In this document: piece by piece, positions 63,266 to 64,000 of the stretch
Layout: every line of letters starts with the position of its first letter
Position numbering within the stretch: position 1 is the stretch's first letter
From: Fodinibius salicampi
GTDB taxonomy: Bacteria > Bacteroidota > Rhodothermia > Balneolales > Balneolaceae
Assembly: GCF_039545095.1 (NCBI RefSeq)
Contig: NZ_BAABRS010000002.1
Span: 620,001 to 684,000, forward strand
Length of the DNA: 64,000 nt
Direction of reading: 5' to 3'
The notes under the pieces: model-generated
Seen by the model: only the letters and a program-made list of their open reading frames with translations
The model's database searches: none
Told to the model about the DNA's origin: nothing
Position numbers and translations under genes: made by a program

Positions 63266-63942
63266 TTAGGGTTCACATCTTAGTAGAGGGAGATACTGAA
63301 GAAAGTTTTGTTAACCGTATTTTGGCTCCTCACTTTGCCAGAACTAATATTGTTACAACAGTCAATAGAGTTACTACTAAAACAGATTATCGAAGTGGTA
63401 GGGTTTATAGAGGTGGACTCTCAACTTTTGGAAAAGTTGAAAATGAATTAACAAAATTACTAAATGAGGATGATAGTAGATATGTAACAACAATGTTTGA
63501 CCTTTATGCGATACCTAATGACTTTCCTCACTATTCTATTGCCATGAATGAACAAAATGGATCAGCAAAAGCTATTACAATTGAACGGGGATTAATATCA
63601 CACTTCGATAATCGAAGATTTATTCCATATATACAAACGCATGAATTCGAATCCCTTCTTTTTAGCGATGTTAATAGAATTGACGACTGTCTAAATATTT
63701 TACATGAGGTATCTAATAGCAATCTACAACAAGTCAGAGATGAATTTAATACACCAGAAGATATAAACGATAATCCTGACACTGCTCCATCAAAAAGGAT
63801 TAAAAATATGTATGAAGGCTACGATAAAGTAACAGATGGGGTAATGATTGCTGAAGATATAGGTATTGAAGGCATGAGAAACGAATGTCAACATTTTAAT
63901 GATTGGGTTACAGAGATAGAAAATTTAAAACCAATTAGCTGA
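63262..63942 (+). CDS. DUF4276 (TOPRIM-like) partner of the OLD-type ATPase
   Basis: A 226 aa protein from the ATG at 63262, which overlaps the ATPase stop as ATGA; a frame from 63229 is open but would run through 37 bp of the ATPase gene. The start IRVHILVEGDTEESFVNRILAPHF holds the Glu pair expected of a TOPRIM-like metal site, TTMFDLYAIPNDFP the likely Asp site and THEFESLLFSD a family mark. It is probably the nuclease or effector of the two-gene system. The TOPRIM assignment is an inference from these motifs. Confidence 0.83.
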   Translation: MIRVHILVEGDTEESFVNRILAPHFARTNIVTTVNRVTTKTDYRSGRVYRGGLSTFGKVENELTKLLNEDDSRYVTTMFDLYAIPNDFPHYSIAMNEQNGSAKAITIERGLISHFDNRRFIPYIQTHEFESLLFSDVNRIDDCLNILHEVSNSNLQQVRDEFNTPEDINDNPDTAPSKRIKNMYEGYDKVTDGVMIAEDIGIEGMRNECQHFNDWVTEIENLKPIS

Positions 63943-64000
63943 TTAAACTTGTGTAAAATATGGTGATCTTTCGTACTTCAATCAGATTTTCTTATAGTAG

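Larger units (their letters stand above)
57888..64000. mobile_element. Left part of a tRNA-targeting integrative element
   Basis: From the tRNA remnant onward the window holds a tyrosine integrase, an integrase-coupled gene, an excisionase-like HTH protein, an HUH replication protein, small zinc-binding proteins and a two-gene defence-type cassette, all on the plus strand. AT content rises in the last 2 kb. The right end is beyond the window. Replication genes with an integrase suggest an integrated plasmid or an integrative mobilisable element; no phage structural gene or conjugation gene is visible. Confidence 0.65.

Overview
The window reads as chromosomal DNA of a Bacteroidota-like bacterium, most likely a marine or saline member of Balneolota/Rhodothermota. 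Supporting signs are moderate-to-low GC, AT-rich leaders with weak Shine-Dalgarno sequences, lipoprotein signals of Bacteroidota type, an arsenosugar (ArsS) cluster, two GntP permeases and many secreted glycoside hydrolases. The phylum call is an inference, because no rRNA or marker gene is present.

0.3-25.7 kb: a large fucose and plant/algal polysaccharide locus. It holds L-fuconate dehydratase, an SDR, two GH29 and one GH95 alpha-L-fucosidases, a zinc alcohol dehydrogenase, GH10 xylanase, two GH43 enzymes, two esterases, GH97, GH78 alpha-L-rhamnosidase, the FucP symporter and a sugar mutarotase. A LacI-type repressor sits beside two copies of the palindrome TCAAACGTTTGA. Polymers are cut outside the cytoplasm, fucose enters by FucP, is set in the right anomeric form by the mutarotase and is oxidised by a non-phosphorylating route. 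No SusC/SusD pair is present, and a 3' scrap of a further GH29 gene remains near the operators.

25.7-33.6 kb: a hairpin-rich repeat separates the sugar locus from a minus-strand run of TerC, a membrane protein, an MBL-fold exonuclease, an ATP-dependent DNA ligase, a secreted YciI protein and a HhH glycosylase. The ligase lacks its motif I lysine and the glycosylase seems to lack its catalytic aspartate. OxyR, acylphosphatase and ThpR follow.

33.6-42.7 kb: an arsenosugar cluster (two glycosyltransferases, radical SAM ArsS, a peroxidase-like protein) without arsM, facing a mercuric-reductase-like flavoprotein; then a GntP permease, a GIY-YIG nuclease and two small genes. A string of hairpins ending in a terminator (42.41-42.62 kb) may be an unannotated RNA.

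42.7-52.3 kb: a block of small accessory genes on the minus strand (ECF sigma with YciI partner, YdeI/DUF1801/DoxX group, NmrA-like, DUF4386, CPBP protease), with LytTR and membrane proteins. Two operons share a 40-bp upstream element, plausibly the promoter of the local sigma factor. Two copies of a roughly 72-bp repeat flank the block.

52.3-57.7 kb: an oxidative sugar-acid module (AraD1-type FAH protein, IlvD/Edd dehydratase, GntP permease) with a decayed cupin gene, then a frameshifted TM2 gene.

57.9 kb to the end: the left part of an integrated mobile element. It begins at a tRNA 3'-end remnant with its terminator. It then carries a tyrosine integrase, an unknown coupled gene, phased 8-bp iterons, an excisionase-like HTH protein, a structured origin-like region, a compact HUH replication protein, a membrane-anchored C2H2 zinc-finger protein, and a two-gene OLD-like ATPase plus DUF4276 cassette that is a likely defence system. 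The right end lies outside the window.
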